Assembly: GCA_964019425.1 (NCBI GenBank)
Contig: OZ025788.1
Coordinates: 806,001 to 870,000, forward strand
DNA length: 64,000 nucleotides
Direction: 5' to 3'
From: Flectonema sp. DT1601
Lineage: Eukaryota; Euglenozoa; Diplonemea; Diplonemida; Diplonemidae
Shown: in pieces, positions 1 through 9,946 of the stretch
Layout of the letters: each line of letters begins with the position of its first letter
Position numbering within the stretch: the first letter of the stretch is position 1
Notes under the pieces: model-generated
Databases searched by the model: none
What the model saw: only the letters and a program-made list of their open reading frames with translations
Told to the model about the DNA's origin: nothing
Translations under genes and position numbers: made by a program

Positions 1-135
1 GAGTAAAAAAAATGATAATATTAATAATACCGAGAGAGTTCTCATAAATATGTTTTCTGTGACTGATGCACATCAGAGCAAGAATATTGAGATTTATGGA
101 TAAAGTTTTATAAAAATCAGACAATAATAATGTCG

Positions 136-1515
136 TCATCTCCCTTCACCCCAGCTCATCATGATCCGAACTCTCCATCTCCAAAATAATAAACATTCTC
201 GTATGACGTGGGCTGGGCTTTGGAACATTTCTTTCCAGGCTGAAAAAACATTTCTTTGCAAGGTAGCTAACAGGACTGCATCATTTCTGACATTTTCTAA
301 GTGCAATAGAACTGAAGGGACATTGTCCTCTCGTATTAGAATAGAAAATGCCGTCCAATTTGCCCAACCCTGCAGTGGAAGAACAGACGCATCATTTGCT
401 ATCACGGGAATGCATCCGCCTGCCATTGCTTTTAGCAGAAAGCTTGAGTGTATAGCAAACGAAGATCCTCTTGTGACCAGACAAAAAATAGCTTTTTGAA
501 CATCACCGCCTTTACCTACGAGAACTGATTGTTCTTTTGCAAGTTCTCTAAAAGCAGATATTCTCTTTGATTGAATTAGTAATAAATAATCTCTTCTTGA
601 ACTGTTGGTGAATTCAGAAGTAGAATTAACAGTATTTAGTAACTGAGGTATCAAAGGAATGGACGTGTCAAACCAGTCGACGAAGTGAGACGCTTCAAAG
701 TTTGATCTCATTAGCATCATAAAACTCGGATCAAAGTAAAGTTTTTCACGAGTCATTAGCGTATCAGAAACCTCCCAAGCCATGTGTGCGAGACCAATAT
801 AACTTGTTGCTAATATTCTTTGTGAAAGCCATCCATGTGGAGACAGCATTGGTAGTAATTTCTGAAGAGATTTGCTAGCTAATTGTCCAATCCAATTAGT
901 GTTGTCCCAACCTGAGAAGTCGAGTAGTGGAAGAAGAACACAGCAGTCGTCAACCGATTGCGACACAAATGGTTTTATAATATCAAAATCAAAACTTTTT
1001 ATTACAGATTCATAATGCTGACTTCGAACTGTTTTTTCAGTTCTTAATTTCTGAAATCGAATTGGTTTTGCGAGGGTACTTTTCATTATTTTAAAATTAT
1101 TTTCACAACCAGCCTTTAGAAGCATACATTTCTCTCTGTGAACTCCAGAACAAATAACTCTAAAGGGGATAGGTCTCCTTTTAGAAATAGAAACAGCCCC
1201 ATTCAAGGCTACTACTGGCTGCTGCTCTTCAAATGACGAAAGGGCTGCAGAATGTGATAAAACAGAACGGATCCCAGAAGTTAATACACTTCCATACGGT
1301 GATAAGTCAGGCCTTACATGTTTTGCCGTGTTTTCATACCTACATATATCCCACCACGCACTAGCTTGTCGTACGGGTTCGTGTTTGCTACGGGTTCGTT
1401 CTTTACTTGATTTCCCTTCAGCACTCCCAGTACCGATCTCGTAATTCCATCCTACTAATAACTGAAGACAAATTACTACCAACAGACAACCTCCCAATTG
1501 AATCCTCGTCAGCAT
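136..1515 (-). CDS. Exostosin-like (GT47) glycosyltransferase, type II membrane protein
   Basis: A 459-residue single-exon reading frame. Residues ~8-22 form one hydrophobic segment just after the start, as in type II Golgi membrane anchors. The C-terminal ~150 residues carry the exostosin/GT47 pattern: FCLVTRGSSFAIHSSFLLKA, then GGCIPVIANDASVLPLQGW, then a WxxFSIxI-like stretch, corresponding to the nucleotide-sugar binding half of plant and animal exostosin-like enzymes. From the family, it probably transfers a sugar to a glycan in the Golgi lumen; donor and acceptor cannot be read from sequence. The ATG at 1515 is the first in frame; another ATG four bases upstream is in a different frame. 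Its 3' end lies near the left edge of the window. Confidence 0.75.
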   Translation of the reverse strand: MLTRIQLGGCLLVVICLQLLVGWNYEIGTGSAEGKSSKERTRSKHEPVRQASAWWDICRYENTAKHVRPDLSPYGSVLTSGIRSVLSHSAALSSFEEQQPVVALNGAVSISKRRPIPFRVICSGVHREKCMLLKAGCENNFKIMKSTLAKPIRFQKLRTEKTVRSQHYESVIKSFDFDIIKPFVSQSVDDCCVLLPLLDFSGWDNTNWIGQLASKSLQKLLPMLSPHGWLSQRILATSYIGLAHMAWEVSDTLMTREKLYFDPSFMMLMRSNFEASHFVDWFDTSIPLIPQLLNTVNSTSEFTNSSRRDYLLLIQSKRISAFRELAKEQSVLVGKGGDVQKAIFCLVTRGSSFAIHSSFLLKAMAGGCIPVIANDASVLPLQGWANWTAFSILIREDNVPSVLLHLENVRNDAVLLATLQRNVFSAWKEMFQSPAHVIRECLLFWRWRVRIMMSWGEGR

Positions 1516-1602
1516 TCATTACTCAGTGTGTCTGTAAGAATAATAGATATAATCTTTTGTCTTATCTGGTTGGGGAATTTCCCAATCTTAACGACAACAA
1601 GT

Positions 1603-1673
1603 GTCTTTGAATAGCAGAGCAAGACAGAACGCGATATGATTGTCGCAAAACCATCTTTGGTATGCCTTCATTT
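1603..1673. repeat. Dispersed direct repeat, copy A
   Basis: About 70 bp starting GTCTTTGAATAGCAGAGC and ending CCTTCATTT. It recurs 274 bp downstream with a few substitutions and a 1-bp indel. No coding signal; a local duplication in the 5' flank of the GT47 gene. Confidence 0.8.
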
Positions 1674-1876
1674 ATCTACTGGAAAACTTCTCAAACACAT
1701 GGCGAAAGTCAAATCTTCACTCAAAACACACAGATATCGGTCTATAAGGGGGCGTCATGTTGGGTGCGAATATCACCCAAAAAAAAAAAAAATAAAAGAA
1801 AGCGCAATATGCTTGTTTATCATTTCATTTTAAAAAAGAGCTTTTCCGAACAATATGGATGGAAATCGGAATAGCA

Positions 1877-1946
1877 GTCTTTGAATAGCAGAGCAAGACA
1901 GAACGCGATGTGATTGTCGCAAAACATCTTTGGTTTGCCTTCATTT
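1877..1946. repeat. Dispersed direct repeat, copy B
   Basis: Second copy of the ~70-bp repeat at 1603-1673, same orientation, over 90% identical by eye. Flanking sequence is not duplicated. Confidence 0.8.
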
Positions 1947-2990
1947 GAAATTTTGGAGGGAAATGAGATTGCAGTCAGATAATAAATCTGACAAAGGGAT
2001 ACCTCAAAAGCATGTTGTTTCTGTTTATGAAAAGAACACCTGACAAGAACCAGGTTTCTATTTTGAGTTAGGTTAAGAACAGACGCCGTACTCTTACCCA
2101 CCCTCCGTTAGCTTTTTATTATTGTTTTGTGACCTGAATGAGAGAAAGAAATAACACAGAAATAAATTATGGTATTCCTCTTTGTAATTATCTTCGCAAT
2201 TCCAACAGGCCGCAAGCCTCTATAAAAGTATGTGCTGTTTGTGTTTTGGTTAGAAGATTTCCGGATGAGCAACTGTAACTCCAACTGGAAACAGACATCG
2301 AATGAGGAGCGACATGTGAGACGTTCTGGTTATGAAATATCAACCGAATCTGTGTGAGATTCGGTGATTGAAGTACCGAACTCTCTCTGAAAGGTTCAAC
2401 AAATAGCTAAAGGTGCTGTCGAATATAATATATGTTTCCTCCCCTTATAGATTTAAAAGTACCGTTGGCATAGAATGATTACATCACTACACCACGACGA
2501 GAAGACTTTTCGGTTCATCGAAGCTCGAATTTAATCGTTAATAACAAGAAGGTTGCAGAAACTGTTTGCGTACGGACAGTGAAGGATTGACATCAACGTG
2601 TACAGTAACACAAATCAGGGAGACGCTCACTTACCAAAGTGACGGCAGTGCCTAGTATGACAATTGTCAGCCTCCTCTCAGAAGTACACAAGCAAGTAAA
2701 AACAAATTATAAATTGGGGGAAGCTAACTACAGAAAACTAAAGGGAACAAATCGAGTAGGAAATTTAAAAAAAAAAAGGGAAAAACAAAAAAATAACAAA
2801 AAAATAACAAAAAATCGCAAATGCACACACAAGCCGCACTGAATAACAACAGAATAGTAATTTTCGTAAAAATACTAACAGCGTTTTTTTTTCTTTTTTT
2901 TTTTCTCCTTCTTAGCAGCAACTGCTGTTAGTGTTTAAAGGGAAAATCGGCGGTTGCGGGCCTTTCTGCTTTCTACTTTTTCTTTTTCTG

Positions 2991-3135
2991 CACCGACGAA
3001 GTCGGAGAAACCATTCAGATTAAGAGCCGTTATGAATTATGTCGCATCCCTTCGAATGTTATCCATATTCCTGTGCGCCAGTATTACTGTCTGCGATCAA
3101 CAAAATATAAGGCTTTTATCTGAATGGTTTTCCTT
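2991..3135. mobile_element. MITE-like inverted-repeat element, copy 1
   Basis: Starts with a small palindrome (CCGAC-GAA-GTCGG at ~2993), followed by a terminal inverted repeat: AAACCATTCAGATTAAGAGCC (minus one base shown elsewhere) at 3008-3028 pairs with GGCTTTTATCTGAATGGTTT at 3111-3130. A related sequence occurs at 43130-43215. No reading frame inside; a non-autonomous DNA-transposon derivative is possible, but target-site duplications are not evident. Confidence 0.45.
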
Positions 3136-4789
3136 CTCGAGTGCAAAGTCGAGTTTGGGTGCAAGGCACACTCTACAGAAGCTTAATTTTAAATGAATGA
3201 CTGAAAATATAAAATCGGTGGTAAAAATAAAAAGGGAAAAAAAAAGGGTAAACTGAAACGTAATTCAAGTAATATCAAGGGAAAACCTTCCTATGTCAAA
3301 GTTGTGGAAGTAATGGTTGTTGTCAATAGTTTTAGTACTGTCCAAAACCTGGATTCCCAAGGCTATTGGCAATGATAATTATCATCTTTTAATGAACAAA
3401 AAAAAAAAAAAGAAACAAGCAGAGTGCAACTCACCTCTTTGCAATATTGTTGCTGTAGTAAAGCAACCAAAGTTTCCACTTGGAAGCTTCCACAGATATT
3501 TCTCACACTATTTTTTTTATGCCTTAATAATCTTCCAGGTTGCTACATTGACTCGTTTGTTTTGCGAAGTGTAAAATCATTCTTTATACTACGAGTATAA
3601 AACAGTTTTACATGCTGCTTAACATACTTATTATAATTATTTCTTTTTTTTTTTATTGTTCCGTTCGATCAAGTAGCTTTTTGGAAAGAGGCTAGGGATA
3701 GGAATCGAACAACCACAACAACAATGTATAACTTGTTTTGTGTACGAAACCGTGAACCGACTTGAACTGATAAAGTCAGATAAAACTGAAGGAGGCTTAC
3801 GTGTGGTGCCTAACATTGTTACAATACTTACTTACAAAAAAAAAAAAATAAAATAAAATAAAAAAAACGAAAACACGGCTTTTGTTATGTTGACGAGGCG
3901 TATTGCAGAGGGTTTGGCAGAAAAAAGGAAGAGAGAAAAAAAGAAAAGGGAGGGGGGAAGAATTCCACATCCTCTTGGAAAAAACGATACATTCCGTTAT
4001 TTTTTTAATGATACAAGTAGCTGAAAGGTTAGTAACGAGAGAACAGCAGATGTCAACAGATATTTTCTTTTCGTTTTCCGACTTTGTCGGAGGTAGTTAG
4101 GGAAGTGCTGCAGAACAAAAACCCGAGGGGAAAAAGAAACGAAAACAGCTGCACATTCAGTTACATACATTCGCTTGATTTTTGTTTATTTATTTATTAT
4201 TCGGAGACAAAATAAAACGGACACTCACAAAAAAAAAGGGTAAAAAGGAGGAGTGAAGATCAAGACAAAGGTAAATCATGCCAATGTATTTATTTCTCTT
4301 CACGATATGGTATAGTGCAGCTGACATTCATGACCGCAATGCTGGCTGGATGAACTACAACCTGCACTAGAGAAATTTCTATTTTTTTAAGTTTGTTACC
4401 CCCACCAAAAACAGTTGATCACACATCTTACAAACACAAGCCAGAGTAACAATAGATAGCGAAAGTAAAGATTGAGTGAGTTGGGTTTCCATGTTATAGA
4501 ATTTTTTTTTTTTTTTTTTTTTTTTTTTGTTTGCCGTATTGAAAAAGACGACACAACAGAAAACATGCACATCTTGCCTAGTAACTGGGTCGCAGACTGA
4601 GGTATACCAATAATTATAACACGAAGGCACAGGCAAAGCATCTGTAGAAATGTTTTCAGTGTACAATTTACTAAACGCTTTTTTCATTTTATTTTTTTTT
4701 CTCCACGCCCGACACATTCTCTCGCGTCCAACACAAAAATACTTGCTTTTTTTTTTCTTCTTTTTTTTTTTCTTCCACATTTGGGTACA

Positions 4790-5677
4790 TCATTTTGATG
4801 GAAGAGGATGACTAGTCAGTGGCTGGTCATGAAGAGTTAGTTGTATTTTATCCCAATTAACATTAGCCTTGCCACCAAAGCTGGAAGGGATAGTTTTCTT
4901 TGGTACGAATTCGGGAATGTGGTGGGCACCGATCTTTATTTTTTCCCTGACCCTCTTGTCCAACAATATCTCAATTGTTGCCCAAATCATCCTGAATACA
5001 AAAGGAGGATTGTATATAATACAGCGGCGCATATTCTCAGGATAGACCTGCTGAGTGGTCTTTATCTGACTGCGAAAAACCTGACCAACATTTCCCATGA
5101 GTACCGTAGCCGATATACTCGATAGGTCGATGATGACTGAAAACCTGTCGACGTTTAGTAGCTTTGCAGTCTCTCTGCATCGTTCAATAATGTATGTGTT
5201 CAGAAGAACAGCTCCATCTGTTCCGTGTTCTGCTAGTAATTTGTCTACTTTTTTTTGATCAGCAGTCTGCCACAAAATAGGGTAACCATCAACATCTAAT
5301 CCCCAAAGCGCACAATTGACATACTTGCGGAGAGGTTTCTTAAATGTCGATATCGCAGCTGCATTAATGTCGTTAATCTTCTCCTTCTTCCTCCATCTGT
5401 TTACGTGTTTTAACATTGACGTTGAAACTCCTTTGTCCCAATTTCTTGCAATCAAAGCTCTTGTTACAGAATCCTCATCATTTAATTTGTGAGGATCATT
5501 TATCGGAAGTACTCCACTCTCTTCGAGTTCGTTCACAATTTTATCTCTCATCGCACGTTGTTCTTTTGACAGTTTATGAGGACCACTCCTTTTCATAGTA
5601 AACGGACTGCGTGTGACAGTAGACTTCATTTTCGACTTGAGATCTCCCTGCTCGGAACTCATATCTGAGACAGACAT
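4790..5677 (-). CDS. CRAL-TRIO (Sec14-like) lipid-binding domain protein
   Basis: A 295-residue single-exon gene. A basic N-terminal ~35 residues precede a CRAL-TRIO-N-like helical region (RAMRDKIVNELEESG, then RALIARNWD), then the lipid-binding fold with ALWGLDVDGYPILWQ (~res 118-132), RFSVIIDLSSIS (~res 172-183) and YPENMRRCIIYNPPFVFRMI (~res 209-228). The YPE-R-x-x-x-YN-P-F-x-F block is typical of Sec14 proteins. The family binds and exchanges a hydrophobic ligand such as phosphatidylinositol; the ligand here is unknown. It starts only 114 bp downstream of the SET-domain gene stop, so the two are tightly packed. Confidence 0.8.
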   Translation of the reverse strand: MSVSDMSSEQGDLKSKMKSTVTRSPFTMKRSGPHKLSKEQRAMRDKIVNELEESGVLPINDPHKLNDEDSVTRALIARNWDKGVSTSMLKHVNRWRKKEKINDINAAAISTFKKPLRKYVNCALWGLDVDGYPILWQTADQKKVDKLLAEHGTDGAVLLNTYIIERCRETAKLLNVDRFSVIIDLSSISATVLMGNVGQVFRSQIKTTQQVYPENMRRCIIYNPPFVFRMIWATIEILLDKRVREKIKIGAHHIPEFVPKKTIPSSFGGKANVNWDKIQLTLHDQPLTSHPLPSK

Positions 5678-5791
5678 ATTGTGATCTTTGAATTCTGTTG
5701 GGGGGAATATATAAACTTAGTATTCTAATGATGTTATAAAAACTAAAGGAACACCTTTGATATGATTAACCTTTCAATTAAAGTACAATCC

Positions 5792-6664
5792 TTATGCACC
5801 CTCTAACTTGCATTTCTCACAGTCGCAGCTAAATTCATACTTCTTTAGACGTTCCCTTCGTTCTCTCAGTTTCAGTCCCTTTGGGACATAACAAAGAGTT
5901 ATTTCCTCACCTGTTTTAATAGGACGAGTTGCTTTAACAATCACATCAACTGATTTGCCATCCATTACAAGACAAGCTGATGGTACACAAGAATGATTTA
6001 ACGTAGCTGTTAAAACATAAACACCACTACCAGCTGATAATGAAGGAAGTGTAACAGCGTGTCCGTTGAGTGCGAGTCCACCAATAATAGAATCAATGAA
6101 TTGCTTTGAGAAGATTGTTTCTTTCAGAGATGATAACAAGCTAGAAGAGTCTCCAGGGAATGTAATAAGACTCTGTAGCATCTCAATATAACTTATCGTC
6201 CATTCTCCTAACTCATTGCTGGGTGTTTGTAATCTGTTAAATGCCTGAGCTGCAAACAGTAAAGCATCCTTTGGAGGACATGTAGCATCTCTTTCTAACA
6301 CAACAGTGACGGAGTGCATTATGCGAGCAATAGCTCTAGCTATTGATTCTAAGGTGACAGAGTCAGATCCTTTTTGTAGTTGCCAACTTCTCGCCCTGTT
6401 GATACTTTCTGGTGTTAGAAATTCCATCCACTCGTTTCCATTACAACTTTCACATTCATTCTTTTTCCTTAAACATTGCTCACACATTTCAGGTAGAGCC
6501 TTTGGGTGGGGCCAAACCACCAACGGTGATTCATTAATCAATTCCTCTCCTTCTTCTATATCTTTAGTGGCTATTGCATGCTTTCCTACCACGTCATTCC
6601 AAATTACTTCAAAGGCATATCCTTGTCCATCCATACACGTCTTATAGAATGATAAATCACACAT
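5792..6664 (-). CDS. SET-domain protein of SMYD/SET-split type
   Basis: 290 residues, single exon. An opening SET segment (GKHAIATKDIEEGEELI, ~res 27-43) is followed by a cysteine cluster (CEQCLRKKNECESC), a helical insert, then the SET core NHSCVPSACLV (~res 223-233), GEEITLCYV (~res 252-260), and a post-SET CDCEKC motif near the C-terminus. This is the split-SET layout of SMYD and related lysine methyltransferases; the NHSC and Y of the catalytic region are intact, so an active enzyme is plausible. The substrate is unknown. The cluster at ~res 60-75 has the spacing of a degenerate MYND zinc finger, not a full one. Confidence 0.8.
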   Translation of the reverse strand: MCDLSFYKTCMDGQGYAFEVIWNDVVGKHAIATKDIEEGEELINESPLVVWPHPKALPEMCEQCLRKKNECESCNGNEWMEFLTPESINRARSWQLQKGSDSVTLESIARAIARIMHSVTVVLERDATCPPKDALLFAAQAFNRLQTPSNELGEWTISYIEMLQSLITFPGDSSSLLSSLKETIFSKQFIDSIIGGLALNGHAVTLPSLSAGSGVYVLTATLNHSCVPSACLVMDGKSVDVIVKATRPIKTGEEITLCYVPKGLKLRERRERLKKYEFSCDCEKCKLEGA

Positions 6665-6950
6665 ATTATCTTCAACCTGTCTTATTAAAGTATATTAACA
6701 AGTACTTCACTCTATTCTGTTTGTGAGTAGTAAAGGAATTAATAATCCGACTGCCAAGAACAGTTTTCTAAAATTAATTTAAAAGAAAACAGAACATAAT
6801 TAATTAAGCAATCTCACAGATGAATTACTGAACTGCTAAAGTCTTCATTGCTGAAGATGATTCGGATGCGTTGTCTAAAAAGAGAAGACAACCAGTACCG
6901 AGGATTAATAATGCATTTAATTGAACTGCCTAGTCACAGTAATCACATTC

Positions 6951-7997
6951 CTAGCTGTCCAGAAAGGCTAGGAAAGCGTCGTCTTTCTCCTTCTGTTTTT
7001 GGTCGGCTTCAGACTGCTCGTTTGCAGTGCGTATACCAGTTTTTATATTTTCACTCGGTGGTTTTGTAGTTTTTAACGGCTCTGATTTAACCTGATCAGC
7101 GGATGGTACCTGAGTAACAGACATTATCTCAGAAAGGGTTTCATCGTTGGTATGGTTTCTGATTTGAGTGCCTTTCTCATCAGTCGGTGGGACACACGTC
7201 TCTACTACCTGCGTGGTGAATGCCTTCGGAGAAGAAGTCTCCTTTTTGTAGGATTCCTTTGCAGCCTCTAGTTCATCGTCCAGTTGTTGTTTACGTCTGC
7301 GAAGTTCTTGATTTTGATTATCAATTTCAGTTGTCTTACTGTTGATTTCTTTTAATTTATCATTATGAGTGGGCTCTAAAGTTTGTGTAAATTGTTTCTC
7401 AGCTTCCAACATTGCTTCGTCTTCTTTCTTTAAAAGCACTTCTTGCTCTGATGCGAGCTTCTTGGCATTTTCACTCATTTCTTGTGCCATAGTCGGGTCA
7501 TATTTGCAGCGCAGGTCGGTATAAAATGATTTTATACGATCTTTAAGGGCTGTTAGTCCTTTTGTTTTCATTGCGTTGGATATTATTTCAGAAGTTGAAG
7601 TTTTTAATGATTCAGTAGTAAGGTCAAAAGTTAATTCATCTATGCTGTGTTGATCAACGTTGAAAGAGAGCAGACCGTGAGCATCGCTGCTTTGATATCC
7701 ATATCGGTCTTTGTATTCTCCTTGCCATTCAATTTTCATGTCGAAATCAAAGAACACTCCTCGCTTCCCACGTCTGTTTAATGCAATTGCTTCTCCTTCT
7801 ATCTCTCCACGTATAGCTAATAATCGTAAGGTTATATTTTCTTCTTGTAAGATGGTGCTGCTTGTTACCCAGTTTTTCAGTATGTGTTTTGCCTTATTTG
7901 TGACATCTTTTTCTGACCAATGCCAGTCGTTAACGTTTTGACCGTCCTCTCTATTCTCAACAACCCAACGAGGGTCTAATTGATCCAGTCTTGCCAT
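6951..7997 (-). CDS. Aha1 N-terminal domain protein with coiled coil, no AHSA1 C-domain
   Basis: 348 residues. Residues ~8-135 match the N-terminal domain of Aha1, the Hsp90 ATPase activator: the opening block ENREDGQNVNDWHWSEKDV and GKRGVFFDFDMKIEWQGEY are characteristic. Canonical Aha1 then has a second SRPBCC-type domain; here residues ~150-250 are instead a charged coiled coil (EAEKQFTQTLE, QELRRRKQQLDDELEAAK) and the last ~90 residues look disordered. It probably binds the Hsp90 middle domain; whether it stimulates the ATPase without the C-domain is unclear. It ends AFLAFLDS. Confidence 0.8.
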   Translation of the reverse strand: MARLDQLDPRWVVENREDGQNVNDWHWSEKDVTNKAKHILKNWVTSSTILQEENITLRLLAIRGEIEGEAIALNRRGKRGVFFDFDMKIEWQGEYKDRYGYQSSDAHGLLSFNVDQHSIDELTFDLTTESLKTSTSEIISNAMKTKGLTALKDRIKSFYTDLRCKYDPTMAQEMSENAKKLASEQEVLLKKEDEAMLEAEKQFTQTLEPTHNDKLKEINSKTTEIDNQNQELRRRKQQLDDELEAAKESYKKETSSPKAFTTQVVETCVPPTDEKGTQIRNHTNDETLSEIMSVTQVPSADQVKSEPLKTTKPPSENIKTGIRTANEQSEADQKQKEKDDAFLAFLDS

Positions 7998-8347
7998 CTC
8001 TTGAAAAGTTGTCGACCTGAATTAAAAACTATAATTTTTAAAATGCCAATCAGACCAGCGTACTTATAACATAACGAGACACAAATACAGGGAAGAGGAT
8101 ACAACGGAAACAACTATAACGAGTTATAAAAGACAGCTATTCCTTTTTTTAACTCAGAAATCATTATTTAACTAAGAAACATAAAAAGAACTACATTCTA
8201 TAAACATCACTTGAATACTATGAATACGTTAATCATGGAAAGAAGAAGTTGCTGACTGCTCATATGTGTAATTATTTAAAGAATATGAAAGAGAGGTCAT
8301 TAATCATCCAATAGGGGCCTTATAGCCAAAGGGTAAAATCGAAATGA
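7998..8347. other. Intergenic, 350 bp
   Basis: AT-rich spacer between the Aha1-like start and the stop of the coiled-coil gene. I see no ORF or structured element in it. Confidence 0.6.
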
Positions 8348-9946
8348 TCACTTCTTATCTTTACAACTTGACGCTATTACACTTCTTATGTCTTCATAGC
8401 TGTAGGTGTTTGCAGCTGACAGTGGGAGAGCATCAAAGATCGGTAGCAGGTGAACCAGTCGATGTGAAGTAAAAAAAGCTGTAAGGCACTGACGAGATAC
8501 GTGAGTTTCATTCTGACAACCAGTTGATTCTTTAAAAGAACTCATCGCTTGATCAATAGAACCATACGTTCGGATAAACTTCGAAGCAATTAGACGAGCA
8601 GCAGACGATAGAATTGGCTCCGGGCGCTTCTTCTTCGGAGTTGTAGAAGCTGCTGGAGTGCGTGCGGCAGGTGACATACTTCGACTTTGCAAGTCAGGTG
8701 GTCCGCCTGGACACCAATCGTTGTCTATTTTCTTTTTAGCAGAATTCATTTTCTTAACTGGTGTGGTCTGTGAGTCTTCCGCTTCTTTCTGTAGTGATGC
8801 CAACTTCCCACGAAGTGCTTCATTTTCAGTTCTCAGAGACCCAACCCTTCCCGAAAGAACTTTCCTACTTCTAATTGCGGAATTCTGTTCATGTAAACAT
8901 TTTTCCTTCAGAGTGAGATCTTTTTCTAATTCCTCAGCAACTCTGGTCCTGGTAGCCAAGTGACTGTTTTCTGAAGTAAACTTCTGAAGTAATCTATCCC
9001 TCTGCCCTTCTAATTGAGATATTCTTTCGTACAAGGCATTCACTTGTTGTTTTGTGTGGTCAGAAGCGTTTGCAGGAGTTTCTGTTGGGACGTAGTATTG
9101 ATGTACTTTAGCGAAATAGCTGTTAACGGAAAGCTTGCGAAAATAACGCTGCATGAGTGACTTTTCAGTCTTCCTCCTGTGAAGGAAAAGCCAGGCGGGA
9201 GGAGGGTATTGTCGCTGTTTTTCGCACTCACTACTGTGAGGATTATTTTCAATGACTTTCATACTGTCAGATATGACATCTCCACAACATGCGAGTACTG
9301 TACCAGCGAAGTGAATTCTGATACCGGAGTCGATGAGAACTCGAGCTGGCTGAGTTGACAGAGCGCCCGCCGTGTGAATTCCTCGACTTGATAAGTTGTA
9401 AAGAATATTTAAAACTTCCTCAGCAGGAATACCAGCTCGAGAAAAGACTTCTTCGAGACTTCCCTTTTGTTGTACAGCTGACTGGCTGGTAGGAATTATC
9501 TGTTTACTATTCGGTACTCCCTGAGGAGAGATATCACTGTTAGACTTCAAAGGAGAAGAATCTATATCAGCCTGGAGAGGTTCTTCTTCTAAGAGTTCGA
9601 AGTCGCACACGAGACGAGGGCTTCCGTTTTCGGATGTCTCCGACTGCAGTGTTAGTAGTCGTCCTTCTGCTTTTCCTCGCAGTTTTCGTAAATTAAATCT
9701 GTCGTCTAGTCCGATCAATTCAATTGTAACCAAACTAAAGCAATCCCAATTACCAACAACTTTTCCACCACCTTCACCTTCATATCCAATAAGACCGTCT
9801 ATGTTTCCTTCATCTGTGAAGCAGAGAGAACCTTTCATAGCTTTCTCAATAGCTACTCCCTCTGACTCAAATATTCTACAATACCCAGCCACTTGAACAG
9901 ACTTGTAGTCCACTCCGGGAGGTAGAGGGATTATGTTTCGAGACAT
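8348..9946 (-). CDS. Unknown coiled-coil protein
   Basis: 532 residues from the first in-frame ATG (MSRNIIPLPPGVDY). The frame is open further upstream, but only with a non-ATG codon. Residues ~1-135 are a compact beta-rich region (VQVAGYCRIFES, DGLIGYEGEG, FSLVTIELIGLD). Residues ~300-390 form a coiled coil (YERISQLEGQRDRLLQKF, RVAEELEKDLTLKEKCL). A Ser/Pro/Lys-rich linker follows, then a helical C-terminal ~100 residues. I do not recognise the family. A short region around residues 245-290 rich in R/Y could hide an unspliced intron, but no convincing donor-acceptor pair is present. Confidence 0.65.
   Translation of the reverse strand: MSRNIIPLPPGVDYKSVQVAGYCRIFESEGVAIEKAMKGSLCFTDEGNIDGLIGYEGEGGGKVVGNWDCFSLVTIELIGLDDRFNLRKLRGKAEGRLLTLQSETSENGSPRLVCDFELLEEEPLQADIDSSPLKSNSDISPQGVPNSKQIIPTSQSAVQQKGSLEEVFSRAGIPAEEVLNILYNLSSRGIHTAGALSTQPARVLIDSGIRIHFAGTVLACCGDVISDSMKVIENNPHSSECEKQRQYPPPAWLFLHRRKTEKSLMQRYFRKLSVNSYFAKVHQYYVPTETPANASDHTKQQVNALYERISQLEGQRDRLLQKFTSENSHLATRTRVAEELEKDLTLKEKCLHEQNSAIRSRKVLSGRVGSLRTENEALRGKLASLQKEAEDSQTTPVKKMNSAKKKIDNDWCPGGPPDLQSRSMSPAARTPAASTTPKKKRPEPILSSAARLIASKFIRTYGSIDQAMSSFKESTGCQNETHVSRQCLTAFFTSHRLVHLLPIFDALPLSAANTYSYEDIRSVIASSCKDKK

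Larger units (their letters stand above)
1516..4789. other. 3.3 kb intergenic region, repeat- and homopolymer-rich
   Basis: I see no convincing gene here. The stretch holds a diverged ~70-bp direct repeat (1603-1673 and 1877-1946), an inverted-repeat element (2991-3135), a perfect 9-bp-stem hairpin (2343-2365), and many A or T runs, including T tracts near 4500-4528 and 4745-4771. Open frames here are short and lysine- or phenylalanine-rich, as expected from homopolymers. Confidence 0.6.

Noticed and set aside
3690-3720. GTTCGATTCC on the minus strand, resembling a tRNA T-arm
   Set aside because: T-stem position 52 does not pair and no A box lies at the right distance.
4379-4780. Minus-strand frame with poly-Lys blocks
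   Set aside because: Made by A homopolymers in the CRAL-TRIO 3' flank; no conserved content.
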